Below, in pieces: positions 47,601-48,560 of a stretch of 64,000 bases of DNA (position 1 is its first letter; each line of letters starts with the position of its first letter). The notes under the pieces are model-generated. The model was given only the letters and a program-made list of their open reading frames with translations, was not told the DNA's origin and searched no databases. The DNA is taken from the NCBI GenBank assembly GCA_907163375.1, contig CAJQUW010010273.1, forward strand, positions 558,001-622,000, written 5' to 3'. Source of the stretch: Prostheceraeus crozeri (lineage: Eukaryota > Platyhelminthes > Polycladida > Euryleptidae). The translations under genes and the position numbers were made by a program.

Positions 47601-47708
47601 CAATGTCAGTGGAGGCAACCAAAGCTTAATGGTACTTTCATTCAACCAACTTCTAACTCTAAAGAGCTCTTCCTCTGAGTACTTGACATTCGAACTGTCT
47701 AAAGACAT
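2276..47708 (-). CDS. NUB1: NEDD8 ultimate buster 1 homologue, complete gene, nine coding exons
   Basis: NUB1 is an adaptor that binds NEDD8 and FAT10 and delivers them and their conjugates to the 26S proteasome. Coding exons, in transcript order: 47708-47400, 41742-41578, 41507-41369, 40744-40659, 19121-19015, 17776-17667, 11703-11280, 7396-7291 and 2653-2276. Every junction is GT-AG, all phases agree, and the sum is 1,824 bases, giving 607 residues plus a stop. Domains: a helical N-terminal region (1-103), a ubiquitin-like domain (about 104-168), a conserved helical region (about 205-375), UBA1 (379-417), UBA2 (452-490), UBA3 (513-550) and an acidic tail. Human NUB1 is about 600 residues with the same order, recognised from memory. 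A 3' splice site 20 bases before the ATG implies an upstream 5' UTR exon that I did not find. Introns run from 70 bp to 21.5 kb. There is no sign of pseudogenisation. Confidence 0.95.
2654..3400. other. Intron sequence, nothing specific seen
   Basis: NUB1 intron between the last two coding exons. AT-rich, with no coding domain or terminal repeat recognised. Confidence 0.5.
3408..3850. repeat. Tandem 185-bp repeat carrying a perfect hairpin
   Basis: A 15-bp stem, GTCCTCTGACCGAGA / TCTCGGTCAGAGGAC, lies at 3408-3422 and 3433-3447. A 17-bp version lies at 3622-3638 and 3648-3664. A half copy follows near 3807-3841, and further half-sites lie at 3465-3495. The sequence around the stems is itself repeated with a period of about 185 bp: GAGTTTCC-GTTCGACATC near 3600 and again near 3785, and CACTTCG-TTTACGC near 3530 and near 3715. 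It lies in an intron on the strand opposite to NUB1. Confidence 0.8.
3860..5925. other. Intron sequence, no gene recognised
   Basis: NUB1 intron. A short plus-strand frame starting MGRQNRIGASDQERK near 4477 has some look of a transposase N-terminus. It closes quickly and cannot be assigned. Confidence 0.4.
5930..6180 (+). pseudogene. Decayed hAT transposase C-terminal fragment
   Basis: Read on the plus strand, 5930-6180 gives EIRNEITRCLYQPLHAANV, then a gap with stops, then STNASSERTNFAG and a final ETDFRLT. The hAT C-terminal dimerisation region typically reads PL-WW...LA...TNASSERTFSAAG, so the order and spacing fit. Stop codons interrupt it and no TIRs were found. Identification rests on the SSER block and its upstream spacing, from family knowledge rather than a search. 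Confidence 0.5.
6200..7290. other. Intron sequence, nothing specific seen
   Basis: NUB1 intron just before the second-UBA exon in genomic order. Short overlapping ORFs only. Confidence 0.4.
7291..7396 (-). CDS. NUB1: NUB1 exon, second UBA domain
   Basis: The exon has 106 bases, with a TTTTACAG acceptor and a GTAAGA donor. It encodes YDRLVDMGFSRSLAAEALRQ and then TDNNFQQSLD, a clear UBA signature (MGF near the start, hydrophobic helix 3). It starts in phase 2 (split AGG codon) and ends in phase 0. Confidence 0.92.
7397..11279. other. 3.9-kb NUB1 intron, no gene recognised
   Basis: The minus-strand frames at 7944-8508 show no known domain. The segment at 9560-9650 is a low-complexity, locally palindromic TATACTA-rich stretch. 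The segment at 10600-10960 holds imperfect repeats of GTGGATAATGG-like sequence. No TIR pair was resolved. Confidence 0.4.
11280..11703 (-). CDS. NUB1: NUB1 exon, central helices and first UBA domain
   Basis: This is the largest coding exon, 424 bases, with a TTCTCAG acceptor and a GTAAGA donor. It encodes residues 306-446. FLRLHLLQGITAFY matches human LFLRLYLLQGIRNYH. UBA1 follows, with MDYGFQAAEARIGLRVCDNE, carrying the M-x-Y/G-F signature of UBA domains. A highly charged segment comes next (RQDEKKSMIAREKEQREKK), like the charged linker of human NUB1. The open frame begins before any ATG because the exon is internal. Confidence 0.94.
11704..12980. other. Intron sequence, nothing specific seen
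   Basis: NUB1 intron between the UBA1 exon and the Penelope-like remnant. AT-rich, no domain recognised. Confidence 0.4.
12987..14290 (-). mobile_element. Penelope-like retroelement remnant (RT + GIY-YIG)
   Basis: Penelope-like elements pair a telomerase-related reverse transcriptase with a GIY-YIG endonuclease. On the minus strand, 14083-13625 shows RT motif A (FDVTNLYGFIPL) and motif B (SGLLMGNNLSPIL). The frame at 13748-13419 shows motif C (WKRYIDDIFVV) and the thumb-side FLD motif. The frame at 13292-12987 holds the zinc-binding and GIY-YIG entry (CYLKNVVYRITCNKC, then Y-G-T/H spacing). Weak similarity to the RT N-terminus extends to about 14290. The copy is broken in several places and no terminal repeats were found, so it is an inactive relic. 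It lies in a NUB1 intron in the same orientation as the gene. Confidence 0.85.
14291..14775. other. Intron sequence, nothing specific seen
   Basis: Spacer between the Penelope-like relic and the next TIR element. No domain recognised. Confidence 0.4.
14776..16982. mobile_element. hAT-like element, non-autonomous or decayed, 2.2 kb
   Basis: The left end is CAGGGTTCGCACGG and the right end is the complement of CAGGGTTCGTACGG, so the termini are inverted repeats. Both are followed by iterated CACAAACTT(T) subterminal motifs, densest at 16870-16970. The flanking pentamer TATAG is present on both sides (14771-14775 and 16983-16987). CAGGGTT- termini with runs of short subterminal repeats are typical of a group of animal hATs, usually with 8-bp duplications, so the 5-bp match leaves some doubt. 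The interior carries a SINE at 15008-15198. A short plus-strand frame at 16344-16538 has no recognised domain. No transposase was identified. Confidence 0.7.
15008..15198 (-). mobile_element. tRNA-derived SINE, copy 1
   Basis: On the minus strand the element begins GGCGCCGTGGTATAGTGGTT, a tRNA-like 5' end with an A-box. A B-box follows (GGTCGAGCC, preceded by CGGTCCAGA). The body then matches the copy at 60281-60475 nearly throughout, including AGGAAGGGCATCCGGAC and CCAGCACCGTC. It lies inside the 14.8-17.0 kb hAT-like element. Confidence 0.85.
16983..17666. other. Intron sequence, nothing specific seen
   Basis: NUB1 intron between the hAT-like element and the [10 protein letters not shown] exon. 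Plus-strand ORFs here run into the hAT terminal repeats and show no domain. Confidence 0.4.
17667..17776 (-). CDS. NUB1: NUB1 exon, helical region ([10 protein letters not shown])
   Basis: The exon has 110 bases with a TCTCAG acceptor and a GTAAAC donor. The peptide [20 protein letters not shown] matches human [20 protein letters not shown] almost residue for residue. This is the most conserved block of the gene here and anchored the assignment. Confidence 0.95.
17777..19014. other. AT-rich intron, nothing specific seen
   Basis: NUB1 intron of 1.24 kb. The part at 17930-18430 is strongly AT-rich with many TTAAT/ATTAA runs. No domain or TIR recognised. Confidence 0.5.
19015..19121 (-). CDS. 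NUB1: NUB1 exon, helical region (TPR-like)
   Basis: The exon has 107 bases with a CTTCAG acceptor and a GTAAGT donor. It encodes ALVLAMALHAKGKACMERE and then a leucine-rich helix ending EADDEF, matching human NUB1 ALMLAMGYHEKGRAFLKRK. The frame enters in phase 0 and leaves in phase 2. The nearest Polinton end is 585 bp away. Confidence 0.9.
19122..19699. other. Intron sequence next to the Polinton, nothing specific seen
   Basis: Short host intron remainder between a NUB1 exon and the left Polinton target duplication. Confidence 0.5.
19706..20680 (+). repeat. Polinton left terminal inverted repeat with internal tandem copy
   Basis: 19706-20283 matches the right arm read inward from 39867. 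A second unit (20284-20603) repeats 19964-20283 in tandem, period about 320 bp and more diverged. The inner part (about 20604-20680) matches the complement of about 35040-35115. The GC-rich start contrasts with the AT-rich surroundings. Frames read through here are repeat translations, not genes. Confidence 0.9.
20740..21975 (+). promoter_or_regulatory. Polinton left promoter, leader exon and leader intron
   Basis: ATATATAAG at 20740-20748 looks like a TATA box. About 50 bases on, GACTACAG is followed by a GTAAGT donor. A TATCTTTACAG acceptor ends near 21975, just before an ATG at 21987. This suggests a short leader exon for the first plus-strand gene. Inside the putative intron a unit of about 200 bp is tandemly duplicated (near 20845-21000 and 21045-21190; shared core ACTTTGCTTCTACAAGTCCT). 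Confidence 0.55.
21506..22720 (+). repeat. Direct repeat pair flanking an accessory ORF in the Polinton
   Basis: About 115 bases starting CGAAACCTCTGGGGCAACT occur at 21506-21620 and again at 22604-22720, in the same orientation and with few differences. They share GCATTTGACAGTTCTCAACG and AACGCCAATCGGTTGAG. The roughly 1 kb between them holds the zinc-finger-like ORF region. Confidence 0.85.
21987..22526 (+). pseudogene. Polinton accessory ORF region, zinc-finger-like start and charged tail
   Basis: A frame from 21987 starts with a C-x-C...H-x3-H pattern (CSCGRIARGSELKKHIKEH), like a single zinc finger. The frame at 22080-22526 encodes a 148-residue, strongly charged, probably coiled-coil protein. 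The region is purine- and G-rich at third codon positions, unlike the AT-rich genes further inside, which hints at a separate origin. No family recognised. Fossil, broken. Confidence 0.5.
22990..23262 (-). CDS. Small acidic/cysteine protein, Polinton accessory, copy A
   Basis: A 90-residue ORF with CDQKETCDKGK, TPKTTRVR and PDAPKRPRCYKVYNDLEV. It is the mirror-image paralogue of the plus-strand ORF at 23426-23665. The two are divergent with about 160 bp between their starts, which probably serves as a shared promoter region. Function unknown. Two CxxxxxC-type cysteines and a conserved basic/proline segment are shared. Confidence 0.6.
   Translation of the reverse strand: MMEGTSPALEIFNKIFEVVDEWDEECDQKETCDKGKIVQVVWSNGDFTPKTTRVRTVPDAPKRPRCYKVYNDLEVNDLTFPRYKVYVLQL
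23426..23665 (+). CDS. Small acidic/cysteine protein, Polinton accessory, copy B
   Basis: A 79-residue ORF with CDQKETCEKGKTVRIVW, TPKTTRVRRAPDAPKRPRCY and EVYNDLKV. It is clearly homologous to the minus-strand ORF at 22990-23262. The DNA downstream of both stops (AAGTATATGTGCTTCAATTG) is also the same, so the pair arose by inverted duplication. Conservation of both frames suggests they were useful to the element. Function unknown. Confidence 0.6.
   Translation: MTNSETPFYFVIVNEWCDEDKCDQKETCEKGKTVRIVWIDEEWTPKTTRVRRAPDAPKRPRCYEVYNDLKVLPLDFSSL
23950..24391 (-). pseudogene. Unknown Polinton ORF region, minus strand
   Basis: Coding-like sequence includes KLELPDLTEKEELEIIYV and, further along, WKYLLYNQEDVKTETDINLL and VEWNYIYSVLVAAEERLRQL. 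It ends near 23954. No family recognised. Codon composition and the clean ending suggest a real ancestral gene. Fossil, broken. Confidence 0.5.
24426..24440 (+). promoter_or_regulatory. TATA box upstream of Polinton zinc-finger/polymerase genes
   Basis: GTGTATAAAAGGG is a strong TATA-box match. It lies about 350 bp before the C2H2 ORF at 24777 and on its strand. A GTAAGT donor follows an ATG near 24603 and a TTTCAG acceptor lies near 24672, suggesting a spliced leader region. Confidence 0.5.
24777..25055 (+). CDS. C2H2 zinc-finger protein, Polinton accessory
   Basis: A 92-residue ORF with two zinc-finger patterns. The first is CADCGHIFTRKRDLTRHIRQ followed by a cysteine at the last position. 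The second is CDFCFLSFETGFDLSSHRLH with a further H. It lies directly upstream of the DNA polymerase remnant on the same strand. Comparable finger proteins near the polymerase gene are known from animal Polintons. It may be a separate regulator or the N-terminal part of the polymerase polyprotein, and the sequence does not decide between these. Confidence 0.65.
   Translation: MISPPDDDSSNSSAQSREASKTCADCGHIFTRKRDLTRHIRQRVCQPKPSSISRGEDDSIQHVSFTCDFCFLSFETGFDLSSHRLHHTHTHK
25183..28514 (+). pseudogene. Protein-primed DNA polymerase B remnant (Polinton pPolB)
   Basis: This is the replicative polymerase of Polintons, which starts DNA synthesis from a terminal protein. The N-terminal region at 25183-25740 contains YRGRGSFNLPKTLRAKNAVI and a following AVLSIL block, typical of animal Polinton polymerases. 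An exonuclease-type IYADIECYID lies near 26060 and PVIFHNFKGYDSHMI near 26450. The polymerase domain has YDQNNLYGSSLSKPLP near 27180 and the catalytic GGDTDSFF motif near 27990. The gene is broken, with roughly six interruptions. It runs opposite to the structural genes. Confidence 0.9.
28753..29714 (-). pseudogene. Structural-type protein remnant, Polinton
   Basis: Minus-strand frames at 29714-29049, 29062-28880 and 28947-28753 form one coding-like region. The first, 221 residues, has GVKPLILIELVKRWNE and ends near an ATR. The second contains LYIQSDLISPISVGEKK, which resembles the tail of the widespread Polinton-associated protein whose end reads Y-Y-DIV...VGD-APLLR. A virion or assembly role is inferred from the family context only. 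Fossil, broken. Confidence 0.6.
29760..30278 (-). pseudogene. Structural-type protein ORF, LPSN family, Polinton
   Basis: A 172-residue ORF whose start region reads FLIYLPSNDSMNKFPNNKP, then a block with LLLEGEWEVGVSSIYYDS. The pairing of LPSN-SM--FP-N with L-G-WEVGL-EI is a recurrent signature of Polinton-associated proteins in animal genomes. Its exact role is not established by the sequence. Same strand and order as the neighbouring structural-type genes. Fossil. Confidence 0.65.
30288..30830 (-). pseudogene. Structural-type protein ORF with VGDVEAPLL motif, Polinton
   Basis: A 180-residue ORF with an unusual cysteine-rich start (CCLPC, CTCCASS). Beta-rich sequence follows with MDIMGFDQNTF, YFQIYSNIGEDVRVGDVEAP and a final SITLHFRMKN. 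The VGD-APLL...LHFR ending resembles the C-terminal part of the same Polinton-associated protein class as its neighbours. Role inferred as virion-related. Confidence 0.6.
30832..31503 (-). CDS. Conserved Polinton protein of unknown function, basic tail
   Basis: A 223-residue ORF starting MSSYSRMVVIPQDEYVQL. It has a middle segment YLTVNDRGEVI, a short conserved block YVPPGWSYFLKLLKK and a very basic tail (RGRERRRRTPPKK). It sits between the ATPase and the structural-type ORFs, overlapping the ATPase ORF by four bases. Similar proteins recur at this place in animal Polintons. The basic tail suggests DNA or core binding, which is inference. Confidence 0.6.
   Translation of the reverse strand: MSSYSRMVVIPQDEYVQLTAMQQVKQPLANQIYKNELNYQQNAHIKDPHRAVLLQSEPVEELKSLKNKMRDSVSTATPLASRAHVMSLFNSIEPYLTVNDRGEVISDENEIINASRYEDLIQYATRRKRRQGYVPPGWSYFLKLLKKHNVPKFALNNETLKELDSISAVDTTSSTSPVKSEMKMPRNWFKRSPYKSPPTPIKQTRGRERRRRTPPKKYMFSDY
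31500..32186 (-). pseudogene. FtsK/HerA-type genome-packaging ATPase remnant, Polinton
   Basis: The N-terminal frame (32186-31983) contains a Walker A motif, GPSHAGKT. The C-terminal frame (31871-31500) carries AHHKRCFIIYIAQNLFPDGK, then RTRNLNTHYYAIFKNPRDRS, the characteristic end of Polinton and adenovirus-like packaging ATPases. A Walker B-like stretch lies between (VVVLDDLL). The ATPase would pump element DNA into a particle. Fossil, broken. Confidence 0.88.
32149..32574 (-). CDS. Small basic protein with hydrophobic C-terminus, Polinton
   Basis: A 141-residue ORF, rich in arginine and lysine (MVKRKMAKRKIRKSSKF), ending QKGGFLSVLLPLLAPVVGDQ. The pattern K-L--HK--L--L---N...KRK-L-QKGGF---LLP is a recurrent small Polinton protein. 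A core-protein-like role is possible. The reading frame overlaps the ATPase start. The frame looks open throughout. Confidence 0.65.
   Translation of the reverse strand: MSLLSLELAPMQMWKNQVVAMVKRKMAKRKIRKSSKFSEAIRALQRMKGNQRCYAIRHANDKFIREIVSHVRSLRTKKLSPQQRKLLKRHTTKLRFISNPKVTLQRKRKTLTQKGGFLSVLLPLLAPVVGDQLGRIFNPKR
32573..32850 (-). pseudogene. RING-like zinc-finger ORF, Polinton accessory 1
   Basis: The minus-strand frame ending near 32573 reads VYYLEKASKFISSKRLALEV, then CDVCKRKYGSEKRIFKRCKH, then AFCQRCFIRYC and a final CQCSHCDIAHFE. The order C-x2-C, C-x-H, C-x2-C, C-x-C-x2-C is that of a small RING or related treble-clef finger. No ATG was found at the left of the frame. RING proteins commonly act as ubiquitin ligases, and that role here is inference. 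Confidence 0.5.
33052..33285 (-). pseudogene. Short beta-rich ORF, Polinton, unassigned
   Basis: A 77-residue ORF with DDVITFHKDEINIKS and ending ARLVAKIHFSHLGKKR. It has the look of a beta-sandwich protein end, and similar tails occur in Polinton accessory proteins. Assignment is uncertain. Confidence 0.35.
33352..33894 (-). CDS. Exonuclease-like (DEDD/RNase H-fold) protein, Polinton accessory
   Basis: A 180-residue ORF starting MDCEGEPVQELSAIAMDN. The D-x-E pair at its very start followed by a hydrophobic strand resembles motif I of DEDD 3'-5' exonucleases. A conserved-looking LLIDFKRWLAAFNVVCIFCN block fits the second acidic motif region. HYHEVTKRF and a C-terminal C/H-rich part follow. 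It lies between the two RING-like ORFs on the same strand. An exonuclease could serve replication proofreading or nucleic-acid processing. The assignment rests on short motifs. Confidence 0.5.
   Translation of the reverse strand: MDCEGEPVQELSAIAMDNWSYQIVSVYHQHAKCDPNADSWARKHIHGLKQQYLQDYGFSDKCALLIDFKRWLAAFNVVCIFCNDPTKEKKLLPNLIINDILLPPWDSRVNQHYHEVTKRFKELSVPILNVRCSRYIHNQCFFPPYLNTAKVMFGHHCSLYDSYQLYLFYVTNPKFVMHAC
33956..34255 (-). CDS. RING-like zinc-finger ORF, Polinton accessory 2
   Basis: A 99-residue ORF whose C-terminal half reads MCFECRRRGLIRYILLLRCH, then HVICVFCREQHRCTSSFC. The C-x2-C, C-x-H, C-x2-C, H/C pairs match a RING-type finger. Together with the ORF at 32573-32850 it gives the element two small RING-like proteins on either side of the exonuclease-like ORF. 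Confidence 0.5.
   Translation of the reverse strand: MPNPSYIYQSNQTFMTLLIKSSTRAVQSASQRRMLPLNARQIRRISSPYLSLPYDNSLMCFECRRRGLIRYILLLRCHHVICVFCREQHRCTSSFCNML
34389..34742 (-). CDS. Unknown Polinton ORF nearest the right terminal repeat
   Basis: A 117-residue ORF containing FRQAIRYYDHSIVLQTRMIP, YGVYVVIPVNPYSRRQLDII and DIPTPLSKEWKARDDND. It is the first gene inside the right end, transcribed inward. Not recognised. Confidence 0.45.
   Translation of the reverse strand: MLRSVEETTKVHNPAPLQRKFRQAIRYYDHSIVLQTRMIPSTEVKILNNQYGVYVVIPVNPYSRRQLDIIEEFAILNMDIPTPLSKEWKARDDNDTPYRKIWDGKKLSLPLSHWCSY
35040..35115 (-). repeat. Polinton right terminal inverted repeat, inner part
   Basis: The stretch with CTCGTCCGATGCTTCGTTCG and the following CCCGCTGGAGCCC is the inverted copy of about 20604-20680. 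It ends exactly at the AAAA duplicated by the inserted transposon. Confidence 0.9.
35130..35870 (+). repeat. Iterated 13-bp subterminal motif GTCGTGGAATTAC, left cluster
   Basis: Copies or one-mismatch variants lie near 35132, 35302, 35487, 35507, 35664 and 35852, mostly spaced by about 170-190 bp and all in one orientation. Around them longer stretches are also duplicated (for example AAATTTACGATCGAATG-like sequence near 35330 and 35690), so the left end is built of diverged direct repeats. Confidence 0.8.
36186..37855 (-). pseudogene. Sola-like transposase body, interrupted
   Basis: In transcript order, 37855-37358 carries VLKFYNSDLPSWQSPQKKDV, FSKFASLRPSYVKL and HNVCVCKQHHTFQTFL. 37233-37006 carries IVQVDFAQNYLVQEQDATQQ (first acidic residue). 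36978-36772 carries FFSDGAASQFKQRF (second). 36839-36597 carries NFFPTSHGKGVVDGVGGLVK (third). 36521-36186 ends with a small beta module (NDWITAIFDDSWYPGIVRSV), resembling a Tudor/chromo fold. The same order occurs in an expanded, unnamed protein family of cnidarians and other invertebrates that I recall. Frame changes occur between the blocks near 36.6, 36.8, 37.0 and 37.3 kb. Some could be introns, others decay. Confidence 0.7.
38217..38565 (-). CDS. Basic N-terminal exon of the Sola-like transposase
   Basis: The frame opens at 38565 and gives a very basic protein (GRRKIYAAGYDRRKAYEQKN, RARKAKDRQK). It ends at an AG|GTAAGT donor at 38217, so it is probably a true 5' exon. N-terminal basic regions of this type precede the catalytic part in the uncharacterised transposase family recognised downstream. 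Confidence 0.6.
38705..38935. repeat. Iterated 13-bp subterminal motif, right cluster with a palindrome
   Basis: GTCGTGGAATTAC occurs near 38717, 38754 and 38921. At 38715-38747 a forward copy is followed immediately by an inverted copy, making a near-perfect palindrome ending GTAATTCCACGACATAA. Confidence 0.8.
39293..39867 (-). repeat. Polinton right terminal inverted repeat, outer part
   Basis: This is the inverted copy of 19706-20283, with few differences by eye. It is separated from its inner part (35040-35115) by a 4.2-kb transposon inserted within the repeat. The long open frames crossing it are a by-product of the GC-rich repeat. Confidence 0.92.
39874..40658. other. Intron sequence, nothing specific seen
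   Basis: Host intron remainder between the right Polinton target duplication and the small NUB1 exon. No domain recognised. Confidence 0.5.
40659..40744 (-). CDS. NUB1: NUB1 exon, small central exon
   Basis: The exon has 86 bases with a TTTCAG acceptor and a GTGAGT donor. It encodes INLNITNQDGKELQLP followed by ASEKG, matching the human LDIANQTGRSIRIPPSE segment. The phase fits both neighbours (split GAT codon upstream, phase 0 downstream). The following 21.5-kb intron is almost filled by the Polinton. Confidence 0.9.
40745..41368. other. 624-bp NUB1 intron, nothing specific seen
   Basis: A plus-strand frame at 40844-41065 overlaps this intron but has no domain or splice support. Confidence 0.5.
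41369..41507 (-). CDS. NUB1: NUB1 exon: end of ubiquitin-like domain and linker
   Basis: The exon has 139 bases, starts in phase 0 and ends in phase 1, with a TTATAG acceptor and a GTGAAG donor. It encodes NNAQLLLISM, the last UBL strand, followed by an acidic and then a basic helical linker ending RRAAEYLAARAE. The intron before it is only 70 bp. Confidence 0.9.
41578..41742 (-). CDS. NUB1: NUB1 exon: ubiquitin-like domain, first part
   Basis: There are 55 codons in phase 0/0 between a TTTGCAG acceptor and a GTGAGG donor. The product runs from TSRPVIKISM to DQSLNDQGIK, the beta-grasp part of the ubiquitin-like domain. In human NUB1 this domain contacts the proteasome. The acceptor is only 75 bp from the end of a 5-kb nested transposon cluster. 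Confidence 0.93.
43784..46414 (+). mobile_element. Charlie-like hAT transposon, 2.63 kb, 8-bp TSD
   Basis: Termini are CAGGGGTGGGCAAC and complement, followed by GC-rich subterminal GCGGCCCGC repeats. The perfect 8-bp duplication CTCTAGAT lies at 43776-43783 and 46415-46422. CAGGGGTGGGCAA- ends with CGGCCCGCGGGCC are characteristic of hAT-Charlie elements. The single transposase gene is on the plus strand and nearly intact. The clean duplication shows insertion into the LINE open frame. Confidence 0.95.
44245..46070 (+). pseudogene. hAT (Charlie-type) transposase, nearly intact
   Basis: The first frame (44245-44940, 231 codons) has a BED-type finger (CLICQERISVVKEYNLKRHY followed by E-T-K-H). 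It also has the first catalytic region, FCTDEMTDRSDTAQL. The second frame (44988-46070, 360 codons) starts with the second acidic motif, TTDGAPSMSG, and runs to the C-terminal dimerisation region (MALFGSTYVCEQIFSRLNFM, then RSTLSDENLENGLRVA). Between them, at about 44905-44990, one frameshift and one stop codon (TAA in AI-stop-EF) break the frame. Both ORFs together would be about 600 residues, the usual size. Closest known relatives are GTF2IRD2/EPM2AIP1-type transposases. Confidence 0.9.
46827..47399. other. Intron sequence, nothing specific seen
   Basis: Host NUB1 intron between the nested transposons and the first coding exon. No domain recognised. Confidence 0.5.
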
Positions 47709-47728
47709 TAAATTCCGATTTACCAGAT
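47400..47728 (-). CDS. NUB1: NUB1 first coding exon
   Basis: The exon is bounded by a TTTTCAG acceptor before 47728 and a GTAAGT donor after 47400. The ATG at 47708-47706 follows a 20-base 5' UTR stretch and opens 103 codons. The segment with STIKLWLPP aligns with human NUB1 around RIQLWKPPY, and the exon ends with LPNIGSD in phase 0. This ATG is chosen because the protein then starts about where human NUB1 starts. The frame stays open to the acceptor, so a short upstream extension is not excluded. Confidence 0.92.
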
Positions 47729-48235
47729 CTGAAAATTAATTTACAATGCATGATGACAGAAAATGTAAAAATGAAAATGGAGACCACGTGACATGAGCAT
47801 TTCAAATATTGTAGTAATGAAGCAATTTGAAATTCCGTGTGAGCAGAATTTTACAATCAAATATGAAAATTAGCCAAAGCTTTTTTTCAGTGATGCTTTA
47901 AATGTTTTAATGACTTAATTTAATTTTTTGCCTTTTGTGTTCTTTTCTTTGTTTAACTAGTTAAATTTCATTCATAGCCCAACTCTTATCTACTTTAACA
48001 TTTCATTTCGTTCACATTCATTCTTTCAAGCATTCATTTTCAAAGCTCTTGTCATGATCATTTTCTTACTATTATTATGTCATTTTTATTCGATATCCGC
48101 TACTTCGATTTCTATGATTACTCATTGTCTGCCTCGGTATATTCGTTAAGTAATTTTGTGGTGTAATAAAATCAAAAAGTTGAGGCTATCTACCCAGCCC
48201 TGCGTGTTCCTTCGAATTTGTAATCAAGTTCATGA
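47729..48235. other. First intron / upstream sequence, no 5' UTR exon identified
   Basis: The NUB1 transcript must begin upstream on the minus strand because the first coding exon has a 3' splice site. No promoter or leader exon could be recognised here. Confidence 0.4.
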
Positions 48236-48243
48236 ATCAAGGG

Positions 48244-48345
48244 TAGGGTTTAACATATTCCCGAATTTCAAAGAACCGGTTCCGGTACCGAATCCGGTTC
48301 CAGTTTGCAAGAACCGGTTCCGGTACCGATACTTCGAAAGTATTT
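48244..48345 (+). repeat. hAT terminal region with GGTTCCGGTACCG repeats, left
   Basis: AACCGGTTCCGGTACCGA occurs twice just inside the left end. The palindromic core GGTACC/CCGGTT is repeated at the other end (50640-50715). These are likely transposase-binding sites. Confidence 0.8.
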
Positions 48346-48560
48346 AACACAAGCTAATCAGATTTTCTGTTGAATTGTAGTTTTCATCCAGATGGATATG
48401 GTCAGTTATTTAAGGTTGGGATTGATTGGGAACAGGTATTGAAAGTAGAAGTGGTATACGAATTGTGCTATATTAAGTACAATAGTTGACGCGAACAAAA
48501 ATATTCAGTTATCATAAAAATGAATTAGTTAGAGGAGAACACACCAATTAACAGAACCCA

